From: CAZSMC01 sp964607755
GTDB lineage: Bacteria; Zhuqueibacterota; Zhuqueibacteria; Residuimicrobiales; Krinioviventaceae
Reading direction: 5' to 3'
NCBI GenBank assembly: GCA_964607755.1
Contig: CAZSMC010000015.1
Span: 1-64,000 of the forward strand
DNA length: 64,000 nt
The translations under genes were made by a program, and so were the position numbers. This document shows positions 17,292-26,874 of the stretch, piece after piece (within the stretch, counting starts at the first letter, position 1; each line of letters starts with the position of its first letter). The notes under the pieces are model-generated. The model had not been told where the DNA came from and did no database searches. It was given only the letters and a program-made list of their open reading frames with translations.

Positions 17292-18956
17292 CTATTTTTT
17301 GGGGATGAAAGTATCTTTAATTTTATCTATTTCGTCATTCTTTTTTTCTTTGCACCAATTCAATTCATTTGCCATCAGTGAGGCGGCATTTTGCAGTGCA
17401 GTTGCATCTGGTGGCCCGGCGGTGCCTAATTTCGTCCGCCGCATTACCACATCGGACAAGCTCACTGCCATTTCGTGTTGAATGGCATAAATGATTTCAG
17501 CATTTAGAATTGGCGTTTTTGTGGAGAGTGTTTCGCTTAATTGAGAATCCTGAGTTGTTAATTTTAAAATATCACTGTATTTCGAACCATAGGTAGACTT
17601 TAAATGCTGCAAACTTTTGGGATTGATAAAGTTTTTATCCGGCCGTGAGGTAATAAAATCGGCATAATCATCAATATCCCCCCCCCAAATTCTACGCTGC
17701 GCGCTTTTTGATCTTGCTGGAACGTGATACTGTTTTGCTATTTGATCGATTGCTTTTTCTGCAACATCACGGGAGGTGGTATATTTGACCGAAACCAGAG
17801 TCAGCAATCCAGCTATGCCGTCTGCTTGCTTATGATCAATGATCCGGAAATGTTTCTGTAATTGAACATCGCCGGTTTTCTCATTCACGTTGGCCATCGG
17901 CAGCAATCCGCCTAATTGATGAATCACATCATTGCGTTCTATCCTCGTGCCTGGTAGCGCACTGTTCAATTCTCCTAAAAATTCTTCAATATCCTGCTCG
18001 CTGGGCTGATAGTCTTCAGCATTACCATAAAACGGTTTGTGTGCTGTACCTGCCAGTGTGACATGTCGCCAGGGCAGAAAAAAAAGTAACCGCGAGCCTG
18101 TGCTGATGAAAGCGTCCCTGTCTTTGAACCGGGATTTGGTCGAAGCGCCAAAAGCCACATCGCTCAGCCGTTTGTTAATGACCAGATTCATGGCGGTAGA
18201 GTAGTGCACGCGAGGGGATTTTTTCCCGTTTAATAAAGCTAACAAATTATTAATCCACGGTCCCGCAGTATTCAGGGTCATTTTTGAACGTATTGGGAAC
18301 GGCGTATTTGTAACAACATCCCTGGCCTTGACGCCTGTTACTCTGGAATCGTGCAACAAAAATTCTTCTGCCCCGACATAATTTGCTGCAGTGGCGCCTT
18401 GTTCAACAGCAGAATGGACAAACGACATCAGTAACCGCTCAGAATTCGACATATAACCATCGTACCACATCGCTCCGCCATTGAGATTGTTCTGGTCGAT
18501 ATAAGGCACTATATCAAGCAGTTCTGATTTTGATAGCAACCGGCCTGCCGGCAAACGCCTAATTTGGTCCAGAGATTTATTCCGGTCAGCGCTGATGATA
18601 TCGTTCAAAAGCAGTGCGAGCCGCATAGCTTCTGGCCCTTTGACCATGTGACCATAAGTTCCCATAACACAAGGCAGTGGATGCGTCAAATGCGGCGCCA
18701 CATACATCATGTTACGGCGTTCGCGAATCGATTCGCGCATACGGGCAAAATCTGCGTGTTGAAGATACCGGAGTCCGCCATGAATGATTTTAAGACTATT
18801 GGAAGAGGTTCCGGAACCAAAGTCATTTTTATCAATCAGGGCAACTTTAAAGCCGCGCAGGACAGCATCCCAGGCAGCGATAGCGCCGTAAATACCTCCG
18901 CCAATAATCAGGATATCAAATTCTTCGTTTGCTAATCTGTCGATTTCTCGCTTCAT
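17292..18956 (-). CDS. glpD: FAD-dependent glycerol-3-phosphate dehydrogenase/oxidase family
   Basis: A 554-residue flavoprotein of the GlpD family, which oxidises glycerol 3-phosphate to dihydroxyacetone phosphate at the membrane. The dinucleotide motif IIGGGIYGAIAAWDAVLRG starts at about residue 17; SSNSLKIIHGGLRYLQ and RERRNMMYVAPHLTHPLP are family hallmarks, and the C-terminal capping domain (DVVMRRTKLG) is present. The gene is embedded in the polysaccharide operon, 9 bases after asnB and 11 before a methyltransferase, so it may act on a glycan or lipid precursor rather than in glycerol catabolism. No glpK or glpF is seen. A C8 run occurs in the coding strand near 17681. Confidence 0.87.
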   Translation of the reverse strand: MKREIDRLANEEFDILIIGGGIYGAIAAWDAVLRGFKVALIDKNDFGSGTSSNSLKIIHGGLRYLQHADFARMRESIRERRNMMYVAPHLTHPLPCVMGTYGHMVKGPEAMRLALLLNDIISADRNKSLDQIRRLPAGRLLSKSELLDIVPYIDQNNLNGGAMWYDGYMSNSERLLMSFVHSAVEQGATAANYVGAEEFLLHDSRVTGVKARDVVTNTPFPIRSKMTLNTAGPWINNLLALLNGKKSPRVHYSTAMNLVINKRLSDVAFGASTKSRFKDRDAFISTGSRLLFFLPWRHVTLAGTAHKPFYGNAEDYQPSEQDIEEFLGELNSALPGTRIERNDVIHQLGGLLPMANVNEKTGDVQLQKHFRIIDHKQADGIAGLLTLVSVKYTTSRDVAEKAIDQIAKQYHVPARSKSAQRRIWGGDIDDYADFITSRPDKNFINPKSLQHLKSTYGSKYSDILKLTTQDSQLSETLSTKTPILNAEIIYAIQHEMAVSLSDVVMRRTKLGTAGPPDATALQNAASLMANELNWCKEKKNDEIDKIKDTFIPKK

Positions 18957-18965
18957 TTTTTCAAA

Positions 18966-20849
18966 TCAAGATTTCATGTAAAAGTCGTACCATAAATGAA
19001 AAACCATTAATGCCCATAATCGATGACTGTGATTTTCCCGGTTTGCCAAATGCTCTTTTATAAGGCGTTGCACATATTGTGGTGAAAAAAAGCCTTTTTC
19101 GCGAACATTCTTTTCAGAAAGAGCATCTGTCATTAACGGCTTGAGTTCCTGTTTCATCCAGTTTTTTATTGGGATACTAAAACCTTCCTTGCCTCTGTCC
19201 AAAATACTTTGCGGCAAAATGCCCTGCATCGCTTTTTTGAGAATATATTTTGTCTTTTTGTCTCGAATTCGCATGTGAGCTGGAATACGCGCTGCAAACT
19301 CGACAAAACGGTGATCCAGCAACGGAACACGGGTTTCCAGGGAAGCAGCCATGCTCATCCTGTCGACTTTGACTAAAATATTATCAACAAGATAGGTTTT
19401 AATATCCACATATTCTTGTTGATCCAGCGGATTATCAGAAGTGACGTTTAAAAACTGTTCTTCAATAAAGCCGTGTGAATCGTAACCATTAAGACTTTTT
19501 GCAAAGCTGTTACTGTAAAGTAACTCTTTTTCTGCCTGTTGTAAAAAGATCATCCAACGAACATGCTGCAGATTATCTGGCAATCTCGTGCCTTCGGTAA
19601 AACGTTTAGCTTTATTGATCAATCCTTTTTTCTTTTCAGTGGGCGGTAACGAATTTATAACTGGTTCAATCGCACACTTTCTCACAAAAGCAGGCAGCCG
19701 GTTATACTTTTGGGCAACCCGCTGAGCCAGGTAAGTATCATAACCGCCTAACAGCTCATCTCCGCCATCGCCGGATAAAACCACAGTGACATATTTTCGA
19801 GCCATCTCTGAAACGAGCAAAGTGGGAAAAACGGAAAAATCACCAAAAGGCTCATCAAGCTGATGAAGAATTCGTTCAGTCAGCCGAGTAATATCCGGAG
19901 TGATGATTTCTTCATAATGCTCTGTGTCAAAGTGTCTGGCGATCGTGCGGGCAAAAGGTAATTCGTTGTATGAGGATTCATCAAAACCGATAGAGAAACT
20001 TTTTACCTGCTCCGAACTGTTCCGGGTCATCATCGCAACGATAGTACTCGAATCCAGTCCGCCACTCAAAAAGGCACCAAGAGGAACGTCACTCATTAAA
20101 CGGATTCTGACGGCATCTTCCAGAATGTTGCGCAATTCGTCACAAAAATCATGTTCCGATTGATCTGCCGCTTTATAATTGAACGACCAGTATTGCTGAA
20201 TATTTATTTGCCCGTTTTGATAGCTTGCCCAGTGTCCTGGCGGCAGTTTGAAAATATTTTTAAAAATACTAAACGGACTGGGAATATATTCAAAAGTCAG
20301 AAAAGTATCAAGTGCTTTTGGTTCGACAGCCCGGGGAATATCAGGAATTTGCATTATCGATTTCAGTTCTGAGCCAAAAACAAGTCTGGTATGGTCAACA
20401 TAATAATATAATGGCTTTATGCCAATCCTGTCACGGGCGAGAAAAACACGCTTTTTATGCTGATCCCAAATCGCAAAGCCAAACATGCCGTTTAATTTGT
20501 TTGGACACTCGGTACCGTATTCCTCATAAGCATGGACAATAACTTCAGTGTCTGCGTGTGTTTTAAATGCATGCCCTCTGGACTCAAGTTCTCGTCGTAA
20601 CTCCTGATGGTTATAGATCTCTCCGTTAAAAACGATAGCAATTGTCTTATCTTCGTTGTAGATGGGTTGAGCGCCTGTAACCAGATCGATAATGCTGAGC
20701 CGCCGCATTCCAAGGCCCACATTCTGATGGATGTAAAAACCTTCGTCATCAGGCCCGCGATGAGAAATGACATCGCACATCCGTTTTACAATAATCCTGT
20801 CAACCGGACGTTCGTGATTCCTGTAAACTATACCACAAATACCGCACAT
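18966..20849 (-). CDS. asnB: Asparagine synthase (glutamine-hydrolysing), polysaccharide-operon type
   Basis: A 627-residue two-domain enzyme. Mature Cys2 (MCGICGIV) is the glutaminase nucleophile, with RRLSIIDL and FNGEIYNHQELR in the class II amidotransferase domain (1 to about 200). The ATP-pyrophosphatase domain shows FLSGGLDSSTIVAMM near residue 260 and LSGDGGDELLGGYD near 370. AsnB-like proteins in polysaccharide clusters often amidate uronic acids instead of making free Asn; the adjacent uronate-type epimerase fits this, but it is inference. Its ATG shares one base with the stop of the GT4 gene (TGATG). Confidence 0.92.
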   Translation of the reverse strand: MCGICGIVYRNHERPVDRIIVKRMCDVISHRGPDDEGFYIHQNVGLGMRRLSIIDLVTGAQPIYNEDKTIAIVFNGEIYNHQELRRELESRGHAFKTHADTEVIVHAYEEYGTECPNKLNGMFGFAIWDQHKKRVFLARDRIGIKPLYYYVDHTRLVFGSELKSIMQIPDIPRAVEPKALDTFLTFEYIPSPFSIFKNIFKLPPGHWASYQNGQINIQQYWSFNYKAADQSEHDFCDELRNILEDAVRIRLMSDVPLGAFLSGGLDSSTIVAMMTRNSSEQVKSFSIGFDESSYNELPFARTIARHFDTEHYEEIITPDITRLTERILHQLDEPFGDFSVFPTLLVSEMARKYVTVVLSGDGGDELLGGYDTYLAQRVAQKYNRLPAFVRKCAIEPVINSLPPTEKKKGLINKAKRFTEGTRLPDNLQHVRWMIFLQQAEKELLYSNSFAKSLNGYDSHGFIEEQFLNVTSDNPLDQQEYVDIKTYLVDNILVKVDRMSMAASLETRVPLLDHRFVEFAARIPAHMRIRDKKTKYILKKAMQGILPQSILDRGKEGFSIPIKNWMKQELKPLMTDALSEKNVREKGFFSPQYVQRLIKEHLANRENHSHRLWALMVFHLWYDFYMKS

Positions 20850-22063
20850 CAGGATGTCGCTTCCAAAGTTTTTTCAATAACCAATTGAGTTTTGTCAAGA
20901 TACGACTGATAACTGAAAGCATTCTCTGCAAGTTTTTTGGCATTTTTTACAAGGTGCGAGGTTTTATCCGAATTGGTCAACGCCACAACAATGCCCTTGG
21001 CAAATGCCTCAGAGGAAGGTTCCACAAGAATGGCCACAGAGTCATTCAATATTTGTGTGTGAGTCACATGACGGGTAGCTACAACCGGTTTCCCGGAACG
21101 TAAATACGAATAAATTTTGAGTGGCGAATTTGTACCCTGCAAGCGGGGTGAAACCAGCACATCTGCCAACGAAACGAAACCTGGAATGACCTCAGGCGGC
21201 TGAAATCCTGTGAAGGTGAAATAGGGCGAAACATTTTGTTCTTTCGCTATCTGTGAATAGTAATCGACCTGTACTGTTTGGCCGCCAACAAGAACAAAGT
21301 GGACGAGACCTTCAAGTTGCTCAATGACTTTTACAGCGCTTTTTATTAACAGATCAATTCCTTGATATGGCTCGAACGTGCCGTAATACAGCACAATTGG
21401 GGACTTTAGATTATATTTTTGCTGTAAATTGTTTTTATTCTCCAAAGGTGGAAAAACGACGCTGTTATCTGCAACGTTCTCGATCAATAGGCTCTGTTTT
21501 TCAGGAAAATGTTGTTCGACATAATTTTGTAATTCCGGACAGATTGTAATTGCAGCGGCTGAGTTTTTTATAACCCACGACTCGAGTTTTTCAAACAGCC
21601 GGATAAAGAACCTGGAGGTTGTAAATTTAAAATTGTGCAATTGTTGGGGTAAACTGGAATGCATATCATAGAGATGAGGAATATGAAAAAGTTTTGCCAA
21701 TGGGACGCCCCAGAATGCCGCCTCTTCGTGGGTGTGAATGATGTCGTATTTGTTCGTTAAAAGCAGTTTCAAAGTTACAAAAATCAAAAAAATATCCAAA
21801 AATGCTTTCGTCCTGGATGGCCCGATTTTTACGTTTTTGATAAACGGTAAAGAAAGAGCCCTATAGATGGACAGATTTTGGATAGCGATATTCTGGCCGA
21901 GATGATATGTACATAGATCAATTTTATGGCCTAAATGAGAAAGTGCTTTTATACGATGCAATACGCTAAACGGAGTACCGCGGGGTTGAAACCAGGGTTG
22001 CGGTGCTATCATTAAGATACGGGAAGGAGGAGATTCTTTTTTGCGCTGAATTGTGTGTTTCAT
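20849..22063 (-). CDS. Glycosyltransferase family 4 protein
   Basis: A 404-residue GT-B glycosyltransferase acting at the cytoplasmic membrane face. The N-terminal domain has RILMIAPQPWFQPRGTPFS and the HTHEEAAFWGVPLAK segment; the C-terminal nucleotide-sugar domain has VLYYGTFEPYQGIDLL, FVGGQ-like VLVGGQT, and the donor-binding GTNSPLKIYSYLRSGKPVVA with the E-x7-E motif weakened (S/K in place of the first Glu). It is the only clear dedicated glycosyltransferase in the operon besides the initiating sugar transferase. Donor and acceptor are unknown. Confidence 0.92.
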   Translation of the reverse strand: MKHTIQRKKESPPSRILMIAPQPWFQPRGTPFSVLHRIKALSHLGHKIDLCTYHLGQNIAIQNLSIYRALSLPFIKNVKIGPSRTKAFLDIFLIFVTLKLLLTNKYDIIHTHEEAAFWGVPLAKLFHIPHLYDMHSSLPQQLHNFKFTTSRFFIRLFEKLESWVIKNSAAAITICPELQNYVEQHFPEKQSLLIENVADNSVVFPPLENKNNLQQKYNLKSPIVLYYGTFEPYQGIDLLIKSAVKVIEQLEGLVHFVLVGGQTVQVDYYSQIAKEQNVSPYFTFTGFQPPEVIPGFVSLADVLVSPRLQGTNSPLKIYSYLRSGKPVVATRHVTHTQILNDSVAILVEPSSEAFAKGIVVALTNSDKTSHLVKNAKKLAENAFSYQSYLDKTQLVIEKTLEATS

Positions 22064-22112
22064 TTATATCTGATAAACCTTTTTGTTGTTTGCTGTCCAT
22101 GGGCAAGACCTT

Positions 22113-23570
22113 TTATCTGGCACCATATCCTAATAATACTGAAACAAAAGTCCGGGCCATGAGTTTCATGTCGAGCCATAACGACCAGTTATCAATATAT
22201 TCCAGGTCCATTTTCATCCAGTTTTCAAAACTGATCTGGTTACGTCCGCTTACTTGCCATGTACATGTTATGCCGGGTTTCAAGCTGAGACGGCGGCGTT
22301 GCCAAACCTGATAGTTTTCAACTTCACTTTTAAGCGGAGGTCGTGGGCCCACAATGCTCATGTCGCCAGCTAATACGTTGAAGAACTGGGGCAATTCATC
22401 AATGCTCGTTTTTCTGAGAAAAGAGCCAATAGCTGTGATTCTTGGATCTTTTTCAATTTTAAAGACAGGGCCGTCCATTTCATTATGCTCAATTAACTTT
22501 GCTTTCAGTTCCTCTGCATCGGCCACCATAGAACGAAATTTATAAAGGGTGAAACGGCGACCGTTCAAGCCAACTCTTTCCTGTTTGAATAATATCGGTC
22601 CCTTTGATGTGGTTTTAATCAGAATAGCAACAATCAACATCAGGGGAGAGAAAAAAACAATAGCAGTAAACGAGACGATAATATCCATGATCCTTTTCAG
22701 GAAAAGCTGCCACTCTTTGGCATAGAATGTTTTGAACTCTAATAACGGAAATCCATCAAAATCTGTTTGGTGGGCTTTGGCAATGTGAAGATTGTACAAA
22801 TCCAATGAAATGGACGTTGCCACCCCCAGTTTTTCACACTCTAAAATTGCTTCTTCGATTCGATCCAGCCAGAGCCGGGGGACGACAAAAATGACCCGAT
22901 CAATGACCAGTCTGTTGACGATAAAAGGTATATCCTGAATTCGCCCCACCACCCGGGCGCCTTCAATAGTTTTGCCAAAATGGTCGGGTTCGTCATCTAC
23001 CAGACCGACGATATGAAGCCCCCAATTGGCATGGTTATTAACACGTTTTATAAATTCAACTGCCCGTTTATTTGTACCGACAATGAGCAAATTCTCTTGA
23101 TAATATCCTTTGGAGTGGATTTGTTCTAATAAATAATTAAATCCTATCTTTTCAAGAGCCACGAGTAAAAAGGCAGTGACTGAATAAACCAGAAAGAATA
23201 AACGGCTGGCCATCTCGATTTTGCTCATAAAGATAAAACTGCCCGCAACAAAACCAGCCCAAATACTTGAAATTAACAATAGTTTTAATAATTCCGGAAT
23301 AGACCGAAGGCGGAAATTTACATAAAGTCCATTAAGATGGAAAAGGATTGACCAAATAAGGGGAAAGCCTAAAAACATCATCCAGTATTGTTGGGTAAAG
23401 TACAATGCGCCTTGAAAAGTGGTATCAATGGCATAGGCCTTTACATTGATTTCAAAGAGATGGCGAATAACTTCATCCAAAAAGTAAGCAACAAAAAAAG
23501 ATAAAAAAAGAACCGCTATATCAAGGATCTTCATCAAAGTTGTGATAAATTTATCTTTATCTGATAGCAT
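22113..23570 (-). CDS. Polyprenyl-phosphate sugar-1-phosphate transferase (WbaP/WcaJ type)
   Basis: A 485-residue initiating enzyme of exopolysaccharide synthesis, moving a sugar phosphate from UDP-sugar to undecaprenyl phosphate. The N-terminal 165 residues hold about four or five membrane segments, then a CoA-binding-like domain (LLIVGTNKRAVEFIKRV), another membrane segment (IMDIIVSFTAIVFFSPL) and the catalytic bacterial sugar transferase domain: GPILFKQERVGLNGR, LYKFRSM, DELPQFFNVLAGDMSIVGPR, LKPGITCTWQVSGRN. All key blocks are present. It lies 15 bases after the epimerase gene. Confidence 0.94.
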   Translation of the reverse strand: MLSDKDKFITTLMKILDIAVLFLSFFVAYFLDEVIRHLFEINVKAYAIDTTFQGALYFTQQYWMMFLGFPLIWSILFHLNGLYVNFRLRSIPELLKLLLISSIWAGFVAGSFIFMSKIEMASRLFFLVYSVTAFLLVALEKIGFNYLLEQIHSKGYYQENLLIVGTNKRAVEFIKRVNNHANWGLHIVGLVDDEPDHFGKTIEGARVVGRIQDIPFIVNRLVIDRVIFVVPRLWLDRIEEAILECEKLGVATSISLDLYNLHIAKAHQTDFDGFPLLEFKTFYAKEWQLFLKRIMDIIVSFTAIVFFSPLMLIVAILIKTTSKGPILFKQERVGLNGRRFTLYKFRSMVADAEELKAKLIEHNEMDGPVFKIEKDPRITAIGSFLRKTSIDELPQFFNVLAGDMSIVGPRPPLKSEVENYQVWQRRRLSLKPGITCTWQVSGRNQISFENWMKMDLEYIDNWSLWLDMKLMARTFVSVLLGYGAR

Positions 23571-23585
23571 TTGGAATCGATCTTT

Positions 23586-24530
23586 TTATTGAGCCTTATA
23601 CCATTGTACGAATTTTTTTACCCCCTCTTTAATCAGTGTCTTTGGATGATAACCGAGTTCAGATTGAGCACGGGCGATGTCGGCAAAAGTAATCGGGACA
23701 TCACCTTTTTGTTCTGGTAAAAAGTTCAATTTTGCTTCTTTGCCCAACGAGTCCTCAATTACATTTATCAGGTCGAGTAATTTTACTGTATGAGATTCAC
23801 CGAGGTTATAAATCCGGTATCCGTTGCAGTGATCGATTGCACCACGGAGACCCTGAATGATATCTTTAATAAAAGTATAATCTCTTTGACTGTTCCCTCT
23901 GCCGAATACAGGAATAGCCTGGCCCTCATCAATCAAACGGGTAAATTTATGAATGGCCATGTCCGGCCGTTGCCGAGGACCATAGACAGTAAAAAAGCGC
24001 AAGCAGTTAACAGAGATGTTATACAAACTATGATAGGTATAGCAAACAAGTTCTCCTGCTTTTTTAGTCGCGGCATAGGTTGACACAGGATTGTCCACAG
24101 GATCGTCCTCGTGAAAGGGAACTTTTTTATTGGCACCGTAAACAGAGGAAGATGATGCAAAGATAAACTTTTGGATTTGGTATCTTTTACAAAGTTCCAA
24201 AAGATTCATCGTACCCTGAATATTTACCCGTTGGTATAGAAAAGGTTGTTCGATAGAAGGGCGAACGCCTGCTCTTGCTGCTAAATGGACAACGACATTA
24301 AAATCCTCATTTTTGAACAATCTCTCACATGCTTTAAAATTTAAAATATCCTCTTCAATGACCCGAAAATTTGGATGCTTTACAATCTTTGAGATATTCT
24401 GTCGTTTTCTTTCAGGATTATAATAAGTATTAAAATTATCAATGCAAACAATGAAATGACCATCATTCAGTAAACTTTCAGAGAGATGCGATCCAATAAA
24501 ACCAGCTCCGCCAGTAACAAGAAATCTCAT
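23586..24530 (-). CDS. UDP-glucuronate 4-epimerase-like NAD-dependent epimerase
   Basis: A 314-residue extended SDR. MRFLVTGGAGFIGSHLSESL binds NAD, SSSSVYGAN carries the catalytic Ser, YAATKKAGE the Tyr/Lys pair, and TVYGPRQRPDMAIHKF with FGRGNSQRDYTFIKDI the sugar-nucleotide site. The GPRQRPDMA pattern is typical of UDP-glucuronic acid 4-epimerases rather than GalE. It would supply a uronate precursor to the polysaccharide. It lies between the kinase gene (14 bases) and the sugar transferase gene (15 bases). Confidence 0.88.
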   Translation of the reverse strand: MRFLVTGGAGFIGSHLSESLLNDGHFIVCIDNFNTYYNPERKRQNISKIVKHPNFRVIEEDILNFKACERLFKNEDFNVVVHLAARAGVRPSIEQPFLYQRVNIQGTMNLLELCKRYQIQKFIFASSSSVYGANKKVPFHEDDPVDNPVSTYAATKKAGELVCYTYHSLYNISVNCLRFFTVYGPRQRPDMAIHKFTRLIDEGQAIPVFGRGNSQRDYTFIKDIIQGLRGAIDHCNGYRIYNLGESHTVKLLDLINVIEDSLGKEAKLNFLPEQKGDVPITFADIARAQSELGYHPKTLIKEGVKKFVQWYKAQ

Positions 24531-24544
24531 TTTCGAATACTCGT

Positions 24545-26863
24545 TTAATAGTGATAATAGCTGTAATATTTTTTAACTCGTTCTTCTTCGGTTCCGTTAA
24601 TGATGACGCCAATGACATTGGCAGGTACGTTTTTAAAAACCTCCAATTTTTCTTTAGCTTCCTTTTTATTTGTATCACCCGCCCGGACGACTATAGAGAC
24701 GGCATCGACCTGAGTGCCCAGGACTACAGAATCAGTCGCCGCTTCGAGAGGGGGAGCATCAAAAATGATAAAATCGAACTTCCGTCCAGCCTCTAGTAGA
24801 AATCTCTCCATTTGCCGAGAACCTAACAGTTCCGATGGATTAGGAATCATTGAACCGCAACTTATCGTAGATAAATTCGGAATATGAGTAGGTTGAACAA
24901 TACTGCTCAGTGTGGCACTGTTACTTAAATAATTTGTCAAGCCTGGTGTCTTTTTACAGCCAAAGGTATTGTGTTGCACGCCTCTGCGCAGGTCGGCATC
25001 GACCAGCAAAGTATAACTTCGCTGCTGGGCCATGATGATTGCCAGATTACTGGCTGTAAACGATTTACCTTCTTCTGGTTTTGTGCTTGTGATCAAGAGA
25101 GAACGTATCCGGCCGGTTTCTTTTGAGAACATGAGATGAGTTCTGAGCGCTCTATATGATTCGCCGATTGCCGTGGGAGAGTAATCGTGCGTGACTAATT
25201 GATTGTCTATTCGTTTTGCTTTTTCATAGTCAGAATATTCAGGAATATCCTGAAAAGCAACGAAAGGTATTTTACCTAATATATTCAATCCCAAAGTTTT
25301 CTCGACATCTTTTACCGTATAAATTGATCGGTCCAAAGCATCGATGGTCACCGAAAGCAAAAGGCCAAGCAAGAGGCCCAATCCACCACCTAATAACGCA
25401 CGGGTTTCTTTGCCGGGATTAATCGGTGAATGCGGTTTTTCTGCTGGTTCTATGATGCCGATTGTCTCACCCTCTACGGTATCTGAGACGATTATTTTTT
25501 GCATTTCGGTGTAAAGATAAGTGTATAAATCCTCATCTATTTTCTTACTTCGCTCCAATTCCATCAGGCGGTATTCATCGTCAGGCAAAGAACGCAGTTT
25601 TTCCTGTAACTCTTCGGCCCGTCTTTTTAATTCTGCTTCTCTGGCTGCCAGGGTGTTGCGATATTTCGAGGCAAAGGATATGATCTGTTGCTGGGTTGAA
25701 TCAATTTGCGCACGTATGTTTTGTAACTCTGGATTATCGATGGAGTATCTTTGATAAAGATCAGCATATTTTTCTTCAAGGTTTTCCAGTCTGCCCCGAT
25801 AAATTACAAGTTCAGATTCATCCTGCATTGCCGGAAAACGCGCAATTTGATGCACAATAAGACGACGAAGATCTTTATCTTCTTCATCAACAGATTCAAG
25901 TTTTTCCAAATAGTTAGTCAGCTCTTGACGTTGACGGGGTAATAGCTCCAGGTAACGGTCATTTTGCTTCATTTGCTGCAATAGATCCTGCTTTTCCGCA
26001 TCCAGAGAAAGTGGGTATTTTTCATAAAAGTTACGAAGCGCTGCTTCGCTTTTTCGCATTTTTTCTTCAGCGACTTCTAATCTCTGGCGAAGCATTCTTC
26101 TATGATTATCTACATCTCTGGATTCGAGCTTTAATGCTTCATCCATATAAACTTGAGCGACTTTATTCAGCTTTTTAGGTAATACCTCAGGATCGGTACC
26201 TACCATTTCAAGGATCATAAAGTTTCCAGTGCGAGAAAATCGTGCCGTAAGAGAATTTTCAATATTATTGACAGCCTGTGGAAAGGGTATGATTTTAAAC
26301 GTCGCTTCATTAGAAAGTTTTACAAATTCTGGTGTTAAGCGGAACGTCATGCCGTTCACTGAACGTGGTTCTTCAACGGCTGACCAGACCGCTGCGCTAT
26401 CTACTAACACTTTGCCATCTTTGTCTATTTTATAAAGATAATAGTCACCTATTTCTGTAACCACTACTTTATATGTACCTGTCTCTGGAGATTTGGTTGT
26501 GTGATATGTTTCAAATACATTATCGAGTGATTGATGGACGCTATCCACGAGTACGAACCCTTCACCCAGCGACGATGCCAGCCGTTCAGAGAACATACGG
26601 CTGCGCATTTCCGCCTGTCTGACATCGTTGAGTATTCGTCTGCCCTCGTTGCTAAACTTTTTAGATTGGATCGTTACTTGACATTTATACACAGGTATTT
26701 CGCTCTTGGCTTTGTAGTAAAAAGGAACAGCTGTGAGTATCATGAGAATTAATATGATCCATTTCCTTTCCCACATACCTTTAAAATATTTGGAAAAGTC
26801 AAGTTGAGGGGCTTCGCGAGGATCCAACTGCTGATCCACAATGTCATAGTCTTCGTATGCCAT
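24545..26863 (-). CDS. Wzc-like polysaccharide co-polymerase / BY-type tyrosine kinase
   Basis: A 772-residue inner-membrane protein. Membrane segments at about 34-50 and 505-525 flank a periplasmic Wzz domain with a long coiled coil (about 255-450, Glu/Arg/Leu-rich) and the P-x2-P motif PHSPINPGKE before the second segment. The cytoplasmic kinase has Walker A STKPEEGKSFTASN, Walker A' LLVDADLRRG and Walker B FIIFDAPPLE. The C-terminus ends with a Tyr cluster (KKYYSYYHY), the autophosphorylation tail of BY kinases. It should control chain length and export with the Wza-like protein encoded 11 bases upstream. Confidence 0.94.
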   Translation of the reverse strand: MAYEDYDIVDQQLDPREAPQLDFSKYFKGMWERKWIILILMILTAVPFYYKAKSEIPVYKCQVTIQSKKFSNEGRRILNDVRQAEMRSRMFSERLASSLGEGFVLVDSVHQSLDNVFETYHTTKSPETGTYKVVVTEIGDYYLYKIDKDGKVLVDSAAVWSAVEEPRSVNGMTFRLTPEFVKLSNEATFKIIPFPQAVNNIENSLTARFSRTGNFMILEMVGTDPEVLPKKLNKVAQVYMDEALKLESRDVDNHRRMLRQRLEVAEEKMRKSEAALRNFYEKYPLSLDAEKQDLLQQMKQNDRYLELLPRQRQELTNYLEKLESVDEEDKDLRRLIVHQIARFPAMQDESELVIYRGRLENLEEKYADLYQRYSIDNPELQNIRAQIDSTQQQIISFASKYRNTLAAREAELKRRAEELQEKLRSLPDDEYRLMELERSKKIDEDLYTYLYTEMQKIIVSDTVEGETIGIIEPAEKPHSPINPGKETRALLGGGLGLLLGLLLSVTIDALDRSIYTVKDVEKTLGLNILGKIPFVAFQDIPEYSDYEKAKRIDNQLVTHDYSPTAIGESYRALRTHLMFSKETGRIRSLLITSTKPEEGKSFTASNLAIIMAQQRSYTLLVDADLRRGVQHNTFGCKKTPGLTNYLSNSATLSSIVQPTHIPNLSTISCGSMIPNPSELLGSRQMERFLLEAGRKFDFIIFDAPPLEAATDSVVLGTQVDAVSIVVRAGDTNKKEAKEKLEVFKNVPANVIGVIINGTEEERVKKYYSYYHY

Positions 26864-26874
26864 AGACCTAAATA

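Noticed and set aside
17681..17690. A C8 run inside the GlpD-like gene as a slippage site
   Set aside because: The frame is intact through it and there is no sign of an alternative product.
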